Source: Clostridia bacterium (GTDB lineage: Bacteria; Bacillota; Clostridia; Christensenellales; Borkfalkiaceae). Taken from it: DNA of 64,000 nucleotides. Numbering within the stretch: position 1 is the first letter of the stretch; each line of letters opens with the position of its first letter. The DNA lies in the NCBI GenBank assembly GCA_017457215.1, contig JAFTHU010000005.1, forward strand, positions 53,388 to 117,387. The letters are read 5' to 3'. The position numbers and the translations under genes were made by a program. Below, piece by piece: positions 36,601 through 45,655 of the stretch. The notes below the pieces were generated by a model, which was not told where the DNA came from, did no database searches, and saw only the letters and a program-made list of their open reading frames with translations.

Positions 36601-36983
36601 TGAAAGTGTCGAGGACTTCCCGTTTGAACGGGGAATATCAAAAAGAAATCAGCGTAATTTTGCGTCGGTTAAAGGATAAATCGCCCGATTTAAAGGGTTT
36701 AATATCCGTAACGGAAGCGGACGTTGCGCCTGATTTGAAAACGGCGGTTATATACGTAAGTATTTACGGCGCGGGAGAAAAGGAAACCAAGCGTTCTTTG
36801 GCGGTGTTGCAAGAGAATGCAGGGTATATCCGTCATGAACTTTCGCAAGTAATGCGGATGCGTACCGTACCTGCACTGACTTTCCGTTTGGACGGCAGTA
36901 TGGTTTACGGTGCGAAAATGGACGAGCTGTTTAAAAAAATTACCTATTCTACACCTGTAGACGAGGACAAGGAAGAAGATTAA
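36600..36983 (+). CDS. rbfA: Ribosome-binding factor A
   Basis: Late 30S maturation factor. 127 aa from ATG 36600, which shares its A with the infB stop (TAATG). Family marks: RLNGEYQKEISVIL, LKTAVIYVSIYG, RHELSQVMRMRTVPALTFRLD. Translational coupling to infB is expected. nrnA follows after about 50 bases. Confidence 0.95.
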   Translation: MKVSRTSRLNGEYQKEISVILRRLKDKSPDLKGLISVTEADVAPDLKTAVIYVSIYGAGEKETKRSLAVLQENAGYIRHELSQVMRMRTVPALTFRLDGSMVYGAKMDELFKKITYSTPVDEDKEED

Positions 36984-37035
36984 AAGATTTAATGCGTTGC
37001 GTTCTGCAACGCATTAACGGCTTTTGGGGGTATGT

Positions 37036-38007
37036 ATGATGAATTGCACTTTGCAAGAAATAACGGAAAGAATCAAACAAGCAAAGCGGGTGTTAATCGT
37101 TACCCATATGCGTCCTGATGGGGATGCGTTTGGTAGTGCATTGGCTCTTTCGCGGGCGTTGGATTATTTAAAAATTGATAACGAGGTCTGCGTGGAAACG
37201 GACGTTCCGTCTAACCTTGCATTTATCGAAGGGGTAGACCGAGTGCAAAAAACGCCGACGGCTTTGTACGATTTGCTTGTAACGGTGGATTGCAGCGACG
37301 AACAGCGTTTGGGCGCGTTGCAAGAGGAGTTTTTAATCGCGAAACGGAAGAAAATCGATACAATAAATATTGATCATCACGTTTCAAATCGTGGTTTTGC
37401 AAAGTATAATTTTGTGCGTTGCTGTTCGGCGAATTGTATGAACGTTGCGTTGTTAATCGAAGACATGGGTGCTCCGTTGGATAAAAAAACGGCAGAATAT
37501 TTGTTGATTGGTTTGCTTACCGATTCGGGCAATTTCTCGCACGACGACGTAACGGAAGAGGCGCTGTCGCTTGGCGCGAAGTTGGTAAAAACGGGGGCGA
37601 ATATCTGTTATTATAATTATATGCTTTTTAAAAAGCAGCCCAAGGCGCGCGCGGCGCTGTTTGCTAAAACCATGAGTGCGATTCGATATTATCACGAAGA
37701 CCGTTTTGCCGTGATTGTCGTCAGCAAGGAGAATATGGAAGCTTGCGGTGCGGATAACGGAATGACGGAGGGCTTTGTCGATTTTCCTCTCAACGTAGAC
37801 ACGGTAGAAGTTGCCGCTTCCGTAATGGAAGTAAAAAAAGGGCAATATAAAATATCTTTACGCTCTAAAAATTATGCCGACGTGAATAAAATTGCAGGCG
37901 TTTATGGCGGCGGCGGGCACGTTCGTGCGGCGGGATGTATGCTCTTTGGCGAAGTAGAAGAGGTATTAGACAAATTATCTTATACCGTTTCGCAGTATTT
38001 AGAATAA
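37036..38007 (+). CDS. nrnA: DHH-family phosphoesterase (NrnA-like nanoRNase / pAp phosphatase)
   Basis: The 323-aa protein has DHH and DHHA1 domains. Metal ligands: VTHMRPDGDAFGSA, LLVTVDCSD, INIDHHVSN and LLTDSGNF. The C-terminal substrate motif is GGGGHVRAAGCML. NrnA proteins degrade 2-5 nt RNAs and dephosphorylate pAp. ATG 37036 is 5 bases after GGGGG; ATG 37039 is equally possible. Placement after rbfA is the usual Firmicutes order; truB, normally next, is elsewhere in this window (4387). A terminator follows. Confidence 0.93.
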   Translation: MMNCTLQEITERIKQAKRVLIVTHMRPDGDAFGSALALSRALDYLKIDNEVCVETDVPSNLAFIEGVDRVQKTPTALYDLLVTVDCSDEQRLGALQEEFLIAKRKKIDTINIDHHVSNRGFAKYNFVRCCSANCMNVALLIEDMGAPLDKKTAEYLLIGLLTDSGNFSHDDVTEEALSLGAKLVKTGANICYYNYMLFKKQPKARAALFAKTMSAIRYYHEDRFAVIVVSKENMEACGADNGMTEGFVDFPLNVDTVEVAASVMEVKKGQYKISLRSKNYADVNKIAGVYGGGGHVRAAGCMLFGEVEEVLDKLSYTVSQYLE

Positions 38008-38015
38008 AGAAAAGG

Positions 38016-38039
38016 CTCGGTTAAAACCGAGTTTTTTTT
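38016..38039 (+). terminator. Terminator of the rimP-nrnA operon
   Basis: CTCGGTT (38016-38022) pairs with AACCGAG (38025-38031), followed by eight T. Confidence 0.88.
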
Positions 38040-38173
38040 GTGAGTTTTTGATTGAATACTTGTTCAAATGTTCAAATGATGGTAAAAAGGTGTATAGAGA
38101 AAAAGAAAGGCAGGTTTCCCTTATTATAGTAACAAAGGCAATATTATTCTTACAATTGTGAGATAATATAAAT

Positions 38174-38380
38174 ATGAAAAAGATATTTGCCGAAAGATTA
38201 AAGGAATTGCGTACGGAAAAAGGGTTGGGACAAGAAACACTTGCGGACGCTTTGGATGTGAGCCACGGGACGATTAGTCTGTGGGAGAATTGTTTGAGGG
38301 AGCCTAAACTTTCAAACCTTATTCGTATTGCAAAATATTTTGGCGTTTCAATCGATTATTTAGCGGGGTTGGAAAGCTAA
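38174..38380 (+). CDS. Small XRE-family helix-turn-helix regulator
   Basis: The 68-aa protein is a single HTH_3 domain. ERLKELRTEKGLGQETLADAL forms the first helices, VSHGTISLWENCLREPKL the recognition part, and IRIAKYFGVSIDYLAG the closing helix. Such minimal Cro/C1-type proteins bind DNA as dimers. It has its own AT-rich upstream region after a terminator, so it is separately transcribed. Target unknown; comEC starts 22 bases downstream and could be under its control. Confidence 0.88.
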   Translation: MKKIFAERLKELRTEKGLGQETLADALDVSHGTISLWENCLREPKLSNLIRIAKYFGVSIDYLAGLES

Positions 38381-38402
38381 CGGTTCAAAAGGTAAAAAAC
38401 CA

Positions 38403-40067
38403 GTGGAGAATGTGTACAAAAGAGAAGAAATAGCCGATAGATTATTCAATTTTCGTCCGCTGTTTTTCTCTGCAATTCTTTTTGCATTGGGGATAATTTT
38501 TGCATATTTACATATTTTTAACGGCGATTCCGTGTTATGGGGCTTGTGTTTGCTCCCATTTGCGGCAGCGCCGTTTTGTTTTTGCGACAATTTTGAACGG
38601 GTTTGGAAAACGCTGCTTGCTGTGTGTTGGTTGCTGATTTGTTTTTGTTTGGGCTTTCTTGTTTTTAGAAATCAAACGGAGAAGTTTTCCGATGCGACTC
38701 CATACAGACGGCAGGCGTACGTATCGGGCAACGTTGTGGTAAAAGAGCGAAACGATTACAATTTATTGTTGGTTTTAGAGGGTATACACGTAGACGGAGA
38801 AGTGGAGAATGGACGGCTCGTTGCATACCTGCCTATTGGCTACGCCGAAAAGTTAGAGCTTTCCGACCAGCTTTTATTATATGGGTTTATAGAAACGGAC
38901 ACCAACTTTTTTGACGAGTTCGGCTCCTTTCGCGCGTATTCCATACGTGATGATTTGAGGTATGTCTTAACGGACGTGGAGAGTGTTTCTGTAATAGGAA
39001 ATAAATTGGATTTGTTTGCCGCTATGCGTACGCGTATGGAACGGGTCGTGTATGCGGGTATGTACGAAACGCCTGCAGCGGTTACAATGGCCGTGCTTAC
39101 GGGAAATACGACGGGGATTGAATCCGAACTCTTGGAAAACGTGCGGCGCGGAGGGATTGCGCATATTTTTGCCGTGTCCGGATTACATATGGGCGCGTTA
39201 TATGCCTTTTGTCTGTTGTTGGTAAAGAAGACGCGACTCAAAAAGATGCCGAAATTTCCGCGGTACGTTTTAATGGCGTCCATGTTGTTTTTCTATGCCG
39301 GGGTTTGTGGGTTTTCCGCCTCCGTTGTGCGCGCTTTGATTCTTTGTTTGGTCAATTACGCCTTTGCGTTGATAGGCGTAAAAACGGATTTATTAGAATC
39401 GTTAGGTCTTGCGGCGTTTTTGATATTGTTGTTGAATCCAATAGAGTTATTTTGTGTAGGATTTCTGCTTTCTTTTGCCGCTTGTCTTGGAATTGCGTTT
39501 TTAGCAAAACCCATAGGGCATGTCTGCGATGAATTAAGTAAAAAGATAATTTTAACACTTTCATTTGGAAAAAGAGAAGCGGTGCTGCGAAGTTGGGAGG
39601 AGCAAGAAGACGCCCCTCCGTCTATCGGCGAAAGTATTCGTCGCGCGACAACCTCTTTTTTGTCGGTAACGTTATCGGCGCAAATTGCCACCGCACCCAT
39701 TCAATTATCCGCGTTTGGATATCTGTCCGCTTGGTCGCTTTTACTCAATTTTTTATTTGTTCCGCTTATTAGCGCGGCGTTTTCAGGACTTTTACTGTTG
39801 GTATTGATAGCTTGTCTGTTATCCATTTCTTGGTCGAGTGTGATTTTGTATTTTCCGTCTATGCTATGGACGGGGGTGTTGCTTGCGTTTGAAGCGTTTG
39901 ATTTTTCTTCTTTCTGCATAAAAGGAGTCTCGCTGACGGGGATAGGGATGCTTTGCTATTATTTGGCGTGCACTTTTCTTTCGGATAAATGGAATTTGCG
40001 GAAAAGGGCGCGGCGTTGGATTGCAATAGGTTTATTCGCTGCGTTTATGATTACGACGATTTTGTAG
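38403..40067 (+). CDS. ComEC/Rec2-type competence membrane protein lacking the metallo-beta-lactamase domain
   Basis: The 554-aa polytopic protein has the DUF4131-like N-terminal part (two helices, then an OB-like outside domain near 95-180). The ComEC core follows, with the signature HIFAVSGLHMGALYAF (near 258) and several more helices (PRYVLMASMLFFYAGVCGF onwards). It stops right after the last helix. Typical ComEC continues with a metallo-beta-lactamase nuclease domain of about 250 residues, which is absent here; the next gene is holA. GTG start. DNA uptake function is therefore uncertain. Confidence 0.86.
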   Translation: MENVYKREEIADRLFNFRPLFFSAILFALGIIFAYLHIFNGDSVLWGLCLLPFAAAPFCFCDNFERVWKTLLAVCWLLICFCLGFLVFRNQTEKFSDATPYRRQAYVSGNVVVKERNDYNLLLVLEGIHVDGEVENGRLVAYLPIGYAEKLELSDQLLLYGFIETDTNFFDEFGSFRAYSIRDDLRYVLTDVESVSVIGNKLDLFAAMRTRMERVVYAGMYETPAAVTMAVLTGNTTGIESELLENVRRGGIAHIFAVSGLHMGALYAFCLLLVKKTRLKKMPKFPRYVLMASMLFFYAGVCGFSASVVRALILCLVNYAFALIGVKTDLLESLGLAAFLILLLNPIELFCVGFLLSFAACLGIAFLAKPIGHVCDELSKKIILTLSFGKREAVLRSWEEQEDAPPSIGESIRRATTSFLSVTLSAQIATAPIQLSAFGYLSAWSLLLNFLFVPLISAAFSGLLLLVLIACLLSISWSSVILYFPSMLWTGVLLAFEAFDFSSFCIKGVSLTGIGMLCYYLACTFLSDKWNLRKRARRWIAIGLFAAFMITTIL

Positions 40068-40136
40068 ACGCTCGTCAACCGCTTTTGTGGCGTTGCCATA
40101 AAAAACGTGTAGAAAGAATGTTTTTTGTTTAGATTC

Positions 40137-40165
40137 TTGCTTTTTTTTGTATTATATGTTATAAT
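40137..40165 (+). promoter_or_regulatory. Promoter of holA
   Basis: TTGCTT (40137-40142), 17-bp spacer, extended -10 TGTTATAAT (TATAAT 40160-40165), 27 bases before the holA start. Confidence 0.75.
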
Positions 40166-40192
40166 AACGAAAATGGAAAGGGGGGCGTACGT

Positions 40193-41191
40193 ATGAAATA
40201 CGTAGAATTTAAAAAATTCACTGATGAAAACGGCGCACGCCCTATTTATTTGTTCGAGGGGGAAGAAGTATATTTTCGTGAAAAGGGCGAGGCGATTTTG
40301 AAATCCCGCTTTTTACAAGAGTCGACTTTGGATTACACTGCCTTTGACGGCAGTGCGTTAAAGGGGGAAAAGTTGAAAGCGTTGGTAGACGCGGCGCGTT
40401 CCTTTCCCTTTATCAGCGAAAAGCGTATTGTTCGGGTAAGCGAATTTTATCCCACGGATAAGGATTACGAGCAATATTTAAAACCGTTATTTGAAAATCC
40501 GTCTACGGATACGATTTTGTTGATTACGAATGGCGCGAAGGGAAAGTCGGGCGTGGCAGCGCTGGCAAAGAAACCCAACGTTACGTACGTCGATTGCGCC
40601 CGCTCGGACGAGGAAACGATTAAAAAGTGGATATATATTACCTGCAAGCGCGCGGGGTTGTATGCCGATGGAATTACTTGCGCTAAATTGGCGTCTTATT
40701 GTGTGTTTGATATGTCGCGGATTGCTATGGAAACGGAAAAACTGTTGGGATATTGCGCTGCAACGAAAAAAGAACGCTTAACGGATGAGATTGTGGAGGA
40801 GTTGGTATATCCCGATTCCGAGTATAAAATTTACGAATTGGCAAACGCATTGGCGCGGAAGAATTATTCGGAGTATATGCGGGTAATAAAGGATTTATCC
40901 ACGCGTGGATTTAACGAAACGTCGTTGCTTTCGTCGTTGGCGTCCTATTTTAAGGGGTTATATGAAACGTCCTTATGTCAAGGTAGCGATAAGGAAATTG
41001 CGGCGGCATTAGGGATAAAAGAATACGCCGCCCGCAAGAATCGTGAACAGGCGGCGAAATTTTCCAAAGGCGAGCTATTGGCGGTTTACAACGGCGTGTA
41101 TCAGGCGATTAGCGACGTGAAATGCGGCGCTTTAACGCCCTCCGCGGCATTGAAAAAGGTTACAGCGAATCTATTTTTTGGAAAAATGTAA
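40193..41191 (+). CDS. holA: DNA polymerase III delta subunit
   Basis: Clamp-loader subunit that opens the sliding clamp. 332 aa. The N-terminal domain begins IYLFEGEEVYFREKGE and contains FPFISEKRIVRVSEF; the AAA-like domain II covers DTILLITNG; domain III contains EYMRVIKDLSTRGFNETSLLSSLASYF. No Walker motif, as expected. Its place directly after comEC is the standard Firmicutes order. GGGG upstream of ATG. Confidence 0.92.
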   Translation: MKYVEFKKFTDENGARPIYLFEGEEVYFREKGEAILKSRFLQESTLDYTAFDGSALKGEKLKALVDAARSFPFISEKRIVRVSEFYPTDKDYEQYLKPLFENPSTDTILLITNGAKGKSGVAALAKKPNVTYVDCARSDEETIKKWIYITCKRAGLYADGITCAKLASYCVFDMSRIAMETEKLLGYCAATKKERLTDEIVEELVYPDSEYKIYELANALARKNYSEYMRVIKDLSTRGFNETSLLSSLASYFKGLYETSLCQGSDKEIAAALGIKEYAARKNREQAAKFSKGELLAVYNGVYQAISDVKCGALTPSAALKKVTANLFFGKM

Positions 41192-41297
41192 AAATTAAGA
41201 AAAAACGCTTTATTTTCAATAAAGAATTTTATATAATAATACTACTACGAAATCCTTTTTTACTTGGTAAAAATATCGGGAAAAGCAGGAGGTTTTT

Positions 41298-42164
41298 ATG
41301 GAAATGCAACTATTGGCAATCAGCATGAAAGTGTTGAAGGGGAATGTGCAGGATTTTTTTGCTTCGTTCGGCGCATTACAAGTGATAGAAATTCTATTGC
41401 TGTTTACAATACTCTTCTTCGTTTCAAAGATTTTGCGGGATAATGATGCAACAAACTTGATGGTCGTATATTGGATGCTTCTCGTGGCGGGCGGATGTAT
41501 TTCCGTTTTTGCGAAAGAGATTATGCCTCCGTTCGCGTTCTTGATGTTTGTTTTTATCGTTTCGGCAACCATGCTGATGCTATTCAGCATGGAAGTAAAA
41601 AAATATTTTTGGGACGTGCATAAGACGACGGAAAAATCCGTAGAAAAATCTACGGGCGGTACGGAAGCGGTGTCGCAGGCGGAAACAGAACGTTGTATGT
41701 CCAATATCGTAAAGGCGTTACAGAATATGTCTAAAAACAATGTCGGCGCGCTGATTGTGCTTTCCAAAGGCGCGCTTCCGAAGCAGGTTGTACAAAGCGG
41801 GGTTTCCATTAACGCGGAAATTTCTACGCAAATGTTAGAAAGTGTATTTTTCCCGAAATCGCCTTTACATGACGGCGCAATGGTAATTCACGGACATAAA
41901 ATTCAGGCGGCGGGTTGTTTCTTGCCGTTGACGCAAAAGACAAGTTATCCCAAGGAATATGGCACGCGGCATCGCGCGGCGATTGGGATTACCGAAGTGG
42001 CAAACGTAATCTCTTTGGTTGTTTCCGAAGAAACGGGGATTATCTCTATCGTAAAACAAGGTATGGTAACGAGATACGCTGATTACGATATGCTTGTAGA
42101 TGCGTTGAAAGATTATTATTGGCATGAAATGCCGTTAACGGATAGAAAAGGCGGACGGAGGTAA
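41298..42164 (+). CDS. cdaA: Diadenylate cyclase CdaA
   Basis: Membrane enzyme making c-di-AMP, which controls potassium and osmolyte transport. 288 aa with three N-terminal helices (about 25-105) and a DAC domain. The catalytic pieces are SPLHDGAMVIHG (DGA) and GTRHRAAIGITE (RHR). ATG with AGGAGG. A non-conserved Thr/Glu linker joins the membrane part and the DAC domain. In most Firmicutes cdaA is followed by cdaR (YbbR) and glmM; here only a 34-codon open frame follows. Confidence 0.95.
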   Translation: MEMQLLAISMKVLKGNVQDFFASFGALQVIEILLLFTILFFVSKILRDNDATNLMVVYWMLLVAGGCISVFAKEIMPPFAFLMFVFIVSATMLMLFSMEVKKYFWDVHKTTEKSVEKSTGGTEAVSQAETERCMSNIVKALQNMSKNNVGALIVLSKGALPKQVVQSGVSINAEISTQMLESVFFPKSPLHDGAMVIHGHKIQAAGCFLPLTQKTSYPKEYGTRHRAAIGITEVANVISLVVSEETGIISIVKQGMVTRYADYDMLVDALKDYYWHEMPLTDRKGGRR

Positions 42165-42170
42165 CAGAGT

Positions 42171-42275
42171 ATGAAATTCGGAAGATTTTTAAAAAACGTA
42201 TTCGTTTCTAAGTTTTGGATAAAAGCCGTTTGCGCTTTATTGGCATTTTTTGTGGTAATGGCGTTGAATATTTAA
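42171..42275 (+). CDS. 34-aa single-helix membrane protein, probable relic of CdaR (YbbR)
   Basis: ATG 42171 has a good GGAGG site nine bases upstream, overlapping the end of cdaA. The peptide has a basic start (MKFGRFLKNVFVSKF), then a hydrophobic helix (WIKAVCALLAFFVVMALNI), and ends with TAA. CdaR proteins begin in the same way, a short basic stretch then one helix, and continue with YbbR repeats outside the cell. These are missing here. So this is either a decayed cdaR or a functional microprotein partner of CdaA. Homology is inferred from position and pattern. Confidence 0.7.
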   Translation: MKFGRFLKNVFVSKFWIKAVCALLAFFVVMALNI

Positions 42276-42342
42276 CGCCTCGTTTGATGGAAGAGAGAAA
42301 AGAAAAGTATTTTGTGATTTTTATCACGGTTAAGGAGTTTGT

Positions 42343-43671
42343 ATGGGATTGAAGGTATGTAAATTTGGAGGAACTTCTATGGCAAGCGGAAATGTAATTC
42401 TGTCTGCCGCAAAGATTATAGAAGAGGATAAAGACCGCCGTTACGTGGTGGTTTCCGCGCCCGGGAAACGTTATAGCGGGGATATCAAGGTAACCGATTT
42501 GCTGTATAAATGTTCGGACGAAGTAGAAGCGGGGGACATTTCGGCGTTTAAGGAAACGTTTGAAAAAATTCGCGTTCGTTTTATGAATATCGAAGCGGAA
42601 ATCGGAAAAGAATTGCACATCAAAGACGGTTTGGATGAAGCGGAACAGGAAATTTTAAACGGCGCAGGGCGGGATTATTGCGCGTCGCGCGGCGAATTTC
42701 TTGCCGCAAAAATTATGGCGGCGGTTTTGGACGTTCCTTTCGTGGACGCAACGGAATTCGTCCGCTTTGACGAGAATGGGGTTTTGGATCAAAAGGAGAC
42801 CTTTGCGCTTGGTGAAAAAGTTTTAAAGCAATATGCAAGGGCGGTGATTCCCGGTTTTTATGGCTTGGGTGCGAATGGGAAAGTAAAAACTTTTTCCCGC
42901 GGCGGCGGCGATATTTCGGGTTCTATCGTAGCTCGTTCGGTAATGGCATGCCTGTATGAAAATTGGACGGATGTAAGCGGATTCTACGTTTGCGACCCCC
43001 GCATTATCAATTCTCCGAAATGGATTCCCGAATTGACTTATCAAGAACTGCGTGAACTTTCGTATATGGGGGCGAACGTACTGCATAGCGAATCGATTTT
43101 TCCCGTTCGCAGCGCTGGGATACCCATCCGTATTTGCAACACTTTCCGACCTGAAGACGCTGGTACGTATATCGTGAAAAATTCCACGCGCGATATTCGC
43201 GATTACGTCGTTACGGGTATTGCGGGTAAGAAAGGTTTTACCTCCATTACGTTGGAAAAATCGTTGATGAACTCGGAAGTAGGGTTCGTTCAAAAGGTGC
43301 TTTCCGTTATTGGAAAACACGGTATTTCCTTTGAACATTTGCCCTCGGGTATTGATACAATGTCTTTGGTTATTGATAACGAATTCCTGAAAGGGGATAT
43401 CTTGAAATTGTTATTGGCGGAAATGCAAGAAGCTGTGCAACCGGATAAGATATACACGCATGAAAACATTTCGTTGATAGCGACGGTAGGGCACGGTATG
43501 GCAAAGAACGTCGGTACGTCCGCGCGTTTGTTTAAGGCGTTAAGCGAAGCGGGTATCAACGTGAATATGATAGACCAAGGCTCTAGCGAACTGAATATTA
43601 TCGTAGGCGTGGAAAACGAAGATTATGCAAATTGTTTAAAGGCAATTTACAACGAATTTTTCAAGGCATAA
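42343..43671 (+). CDS. lysC: Aspartate kinase
   Basis: First step of the aspartate amino-acid family (Lys, Thr, Met). 442 aa. Kinase start VCKFGGTSMASG, then GAGRDYCASRGEFLAA, FSRGGGDISGSIVA and the catalytic region. Two C-terminal ACT domains (about 310-440) include SEVGFVQKVLSVIGKHGIS and NVNMIDQGSSELNIIVGV, so feedback control by lysine or threonine is expected. No lysine riboswitch fits in the 67-base gap upstream. AAGGAG before the ATG. Confidence 0.95.
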   Translation: MGLKVCKFGGTSMASGNVILSAAKIIEEDKDRRYVVVSAPGKRYSGDIKVTDLLYKCSDEVEAGDISAFKETFEKIRVRFMNIEAEIGKELHIKDGLDEAEQEILNGAGRDYCASRGEFLAAKIMAAVLDVPFVDATEFVRFDENGVLDQKETFALGEKVLKQYARAVIPGFYGLGANGKVKTFSRGGGDISGSIVARSVMACLYENWTDVSGFYVCDPRIINSPKWIPELTYQELRELSYMGANVLHSESIFPVRSAGIPIRICNTFRPEDAGTYIVKNSTRDIRDYVVTGIAGKKGFTSITLEKSLMNSEVGFVQKVLSVIGKHGISFEHLPSGIDTMSLVIDNEFLKGDILKLLLAEMQEAVQPDKIYTHENISLIATVGHGMAKNVGTSARLFKALSEAGINVNMIDQGSSELNIIVGVENEDYANCLKAIYNEFFKA

Positions 43672-43682
43672 GGATTGGAATT

Positions 43683-44519
43683 ATGAAAACGATTTCGGTG
43701 GAATTAAAAAGTGTATATCCTTTTTTGCAAGGTGGAAAATTGGACGGACTGATTGCCGATTATCCCTTTGATAGAGAAGTTCCAGAAGATTGGGGGAGGC
43801 CTGCGGTTTTGGTGATTCCCGGCGGCGGATACGCTATGGCGTGCCGTCGTGAAGGCGAGCCGATTGCCGCCGCGTTCTTGGCGCAAGGCTTTCAGGTGTT
43901 TATTCTTTGGTATTTAAATGCTCCGCAAGGCGTTCGTTATCCCGAACAGCTTTTAGAAGCTTCGTCAGCAATGGATTATATAAAAAGCCATGCAAAAGAG
44001 TTGAACGTAAAGCCCGACGAAGTGTTTGCCGTTGGTTTTTCTGCGGGCGGACATCTTACCGGAAACCTTGCCGTTGAACATCAAAACGTTTCGCAAAAAG
44101 CGGGGGTAGCGTTGAATTGTAAACCTACGGCAGTGGGACTTTGTTATCCTGTAATTTCCAATACGCACGGACATTTCGGTTCGTATGTGAATTTGTTAAA
44201 TGGATATTCCGAAGAGGAAAAAACAGAGCTTTTAAAAACTTTGAATTTGAATGAAGCGGTTTCGGAAGATACGCCGCCGGCGTTTATTTGGGCTACTGCT
44301 ACCGATCAGAGCGTACCCGCGGACAACGCTATTCGTTTCGCGCAAGCAATGTCCGACCACGGATTGGATTACGAGTTACATATTTATCCACGCGGCGTAC
44401 ACGGATTGTCTACGGGACGAATGGATGTAAATCCTGAAGGTCCTGAATTGAAGAAAGTAAAAGTATGGGTGGAAGATTGTGCAGAATTCTTCCGCATGTA
44501 TTGTACGGATAAGTTTTAA
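43683..44519 (+). CDS. Alpha/beta-hydrolase (acetyl-xylan esterase / BD-FAE-like)
   Basis: The 278-aa protein has the esterase_lipase fold: PAVLVIPGGGYAMAC (oxyanion region with GGG), nucleophile Ser in VGFSAGGHLTGNL, Asp region TATDQSVPADNA, and catalytic His in PRGVHGLSTG. No signal peptide, so it acts inside the cell, perhaps on acetylated sugars taken up. Start ATG 43683, just after lysC; the frame is open further upstream inside lysC but that is not used. Confidence 0.88.
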   Translation: MKTISVELKSVYPFLQGGKLDGLIADYPFDREVPEDWGRPAVLVIPGGGYAMACRREGEPIAAAFLAQGFQVFILWYLNAPQGVRYPEQLLEASSAMDYIKSHAKELNVKPDEVFAVGFSAGGHLTGNLAVEHQNVSQKAGVALNCKPTAVGLCYPVISNTHGHFGSYVNLLNGYSEEEKTELLKTLNLNEAVSEDTPPAFIWATATDQSVPADNAIRFAQAMSDHGLDYELHIYPRGVHGLSTGRMDVNPEGPELKKVKVWVEDCAEFFRMYCTDKF

Positions 44520-44532
44520 TAGGAACAAAAAA

Positions 44533-44558
44533 AGAGAGGCGATTGCCTCTCTTTTTTA
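44533..44558. terminator. Bidirectional terminator between the esterase and the deacetylase gene
   Basis: AGAGAGGC (44533-44540) pairs with GCCTCTCT (44545-44552). T-run on the plus side and A-run before the stem, so it can serve both converging genes. Confidence 0.88.
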
Positions 44559-45428
44559 TACCGTTGATTGTTTTCTTGCGCGGATATATTCTTTTCCGTT
44601 GCGAAAAGGGCAGTTGTGCGCTTTGCTGATTTTGGATAAGCTGACAACTTGGTATCCCGCTGATTTTAAATCTGGCAAAAGTCGTTTTAAAGCGGATACG
44701 GTATTTTCATACCCGTCGTGCATTAATACGATAGCCCCTGAAAATTTTTGCGACATGACCGTTTGATAGATTTGTTCTTCTTCCGTATCTTTCCAATCGA
44801 GCGTATCAATCGTCCAATTGATGATAGGAGAGGATAACGTGCCTTTTTGCGCTTCGGCTATTTTGCCGAAAGGAGGGCGGAACAAGTGCTGTTCTTTGCC
44901 GTCTGCGCGCGATAGCAATGCGTCTGTTCGCGTGATTTCTTTTTGAATTTCTTCATCGGATAGCAAAGTTAAATCGGGGTGTGAGTAGGTATGATTTCCC
45001 AAATCAAAACCCAAGGCAAGCGCCGTTGCAAGCAAATGCGGGGTTTGTTTGTCGAAGCGGTATCCGTTGCAAAACAGCGTTGCGGAGGCTTTGCAATCGG
45101 GGTTATGTTCGTTAAAATCTGCGAATACCGCTAAAATATTTTCAAGTGTACGAGCAGGGGAATCGTCAAATGTGAAAGAAATCAATTTACGGGCAGTATC
45201 AATTTCGGAAATATCCACGTCGGAAACGTCCCAAATATTAGAGGGGGCAGGCGGTTGCGCAGGGTCAATTTCGCTTGGAAAAATGGGCAAAGGCGTGGGC
45301 TTGTCAAAATTTTCAGAAGATAACTCTTGAACGGAGGGCGGTTCTGCACTATTTTTTTGGCAAGAAGAAAAAGCGAAAAAGGGCAAAGCTATGCAGAAGA
45401 ATAAACTGAAAAGAAATTTTTTATACAT
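44556..45428 (-). CDS. Polysaccharide deacetylase (NodB domain) lipoprotein
   Basis: The 290-aa protein, read from an ATG at 45428, begins with a lipoprotein signal (MYKKFLFSLFFCIALPFFAF, then SSC). A Pro-rich linker and a NodB domain (about 85-285) follow. Metal and catalytic motifs: SFTFDDSPAR (usually TFDDGP), GNHTYSHPDLTLL, LFRPPFGK, and IVLMHDG. It probably deacetylates cell-wall or surface glycans outside the membrane. A longer frame reaches 45491, but the lipoprotein start is the more natural choice. Start has no clear ribosome site. Confidence 0.9.
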   Translation of the reverse strand: MYKKFLFSLFFCIALPFFAFSSCQKNSAEPPSVQELSSENFDKPTPLPIFPSEIDPAQPPAPSNIWDVSDVDISEIDTARKLISFTFDDSPARTLENILAVFADFNEHNPDCKASATLFCNGYRFDKQTPHLLATALALGFDLGNHTYSHPDLTLLSDEEIQKEITRTDALLSRADGKEQHLFRPPFGKIAEAQKGTLSSPIINWTIDTLDWKDTEEEQIYQTVMSQKFSGAIVLMHDGYENTVSALKRLLPDLKSAGYQVVSLSKISKAHNCPFRNGKEYIRARKQSTV

Positions 45429-45495
45429 AGAAAAAGTATTTGCAAAGGGCGTCGTTTTTATGTAAAATTGTTCATTTGTAAACAAGTACATTTAA

Positions 45496-45516
45496 AAGGA
45501 GTTGAAAAAACTCCTT
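45496..45516 (+). repeat. Hairpin overlapping the promoter of the sugar kinase gene
   Basis: AAGGAGTT (45496-45503) and AACTCCTT (45509-45516) form an 8-bp stem with a 5-base loop. The second arm overlaps the -35 box at 45515, so it may be an operator. Confidence 0.5.
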
Positions 45517-45543
45517 GACATTTTTTTTAAAATGTGTTATGCT
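45515..45543 (+). promoter_or_regulatory. Promoter of the sugar kinase gene
   Basis: TTGACA (45515-45520), 17-bp spacer, TATGCT (45538-45543). Confidence 0.78.
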
Positions 45544-45655
45544 ATTTATATTGAGTACGTTTTAGAAGAGTGCTGCGGTGGCAAAAAATAAGGGGAGCCG
45601 CATAGGAATGGTATACTTGCATTGTATTGCGAGGAAACCAAAAAAGGATGTAGAT

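Noticed and set aside
42276-42342. Lysine riboswitch before lysC
   Set aside because: The gap is only 67 bases, far shorter than the element, and no characteristic motif is visible.
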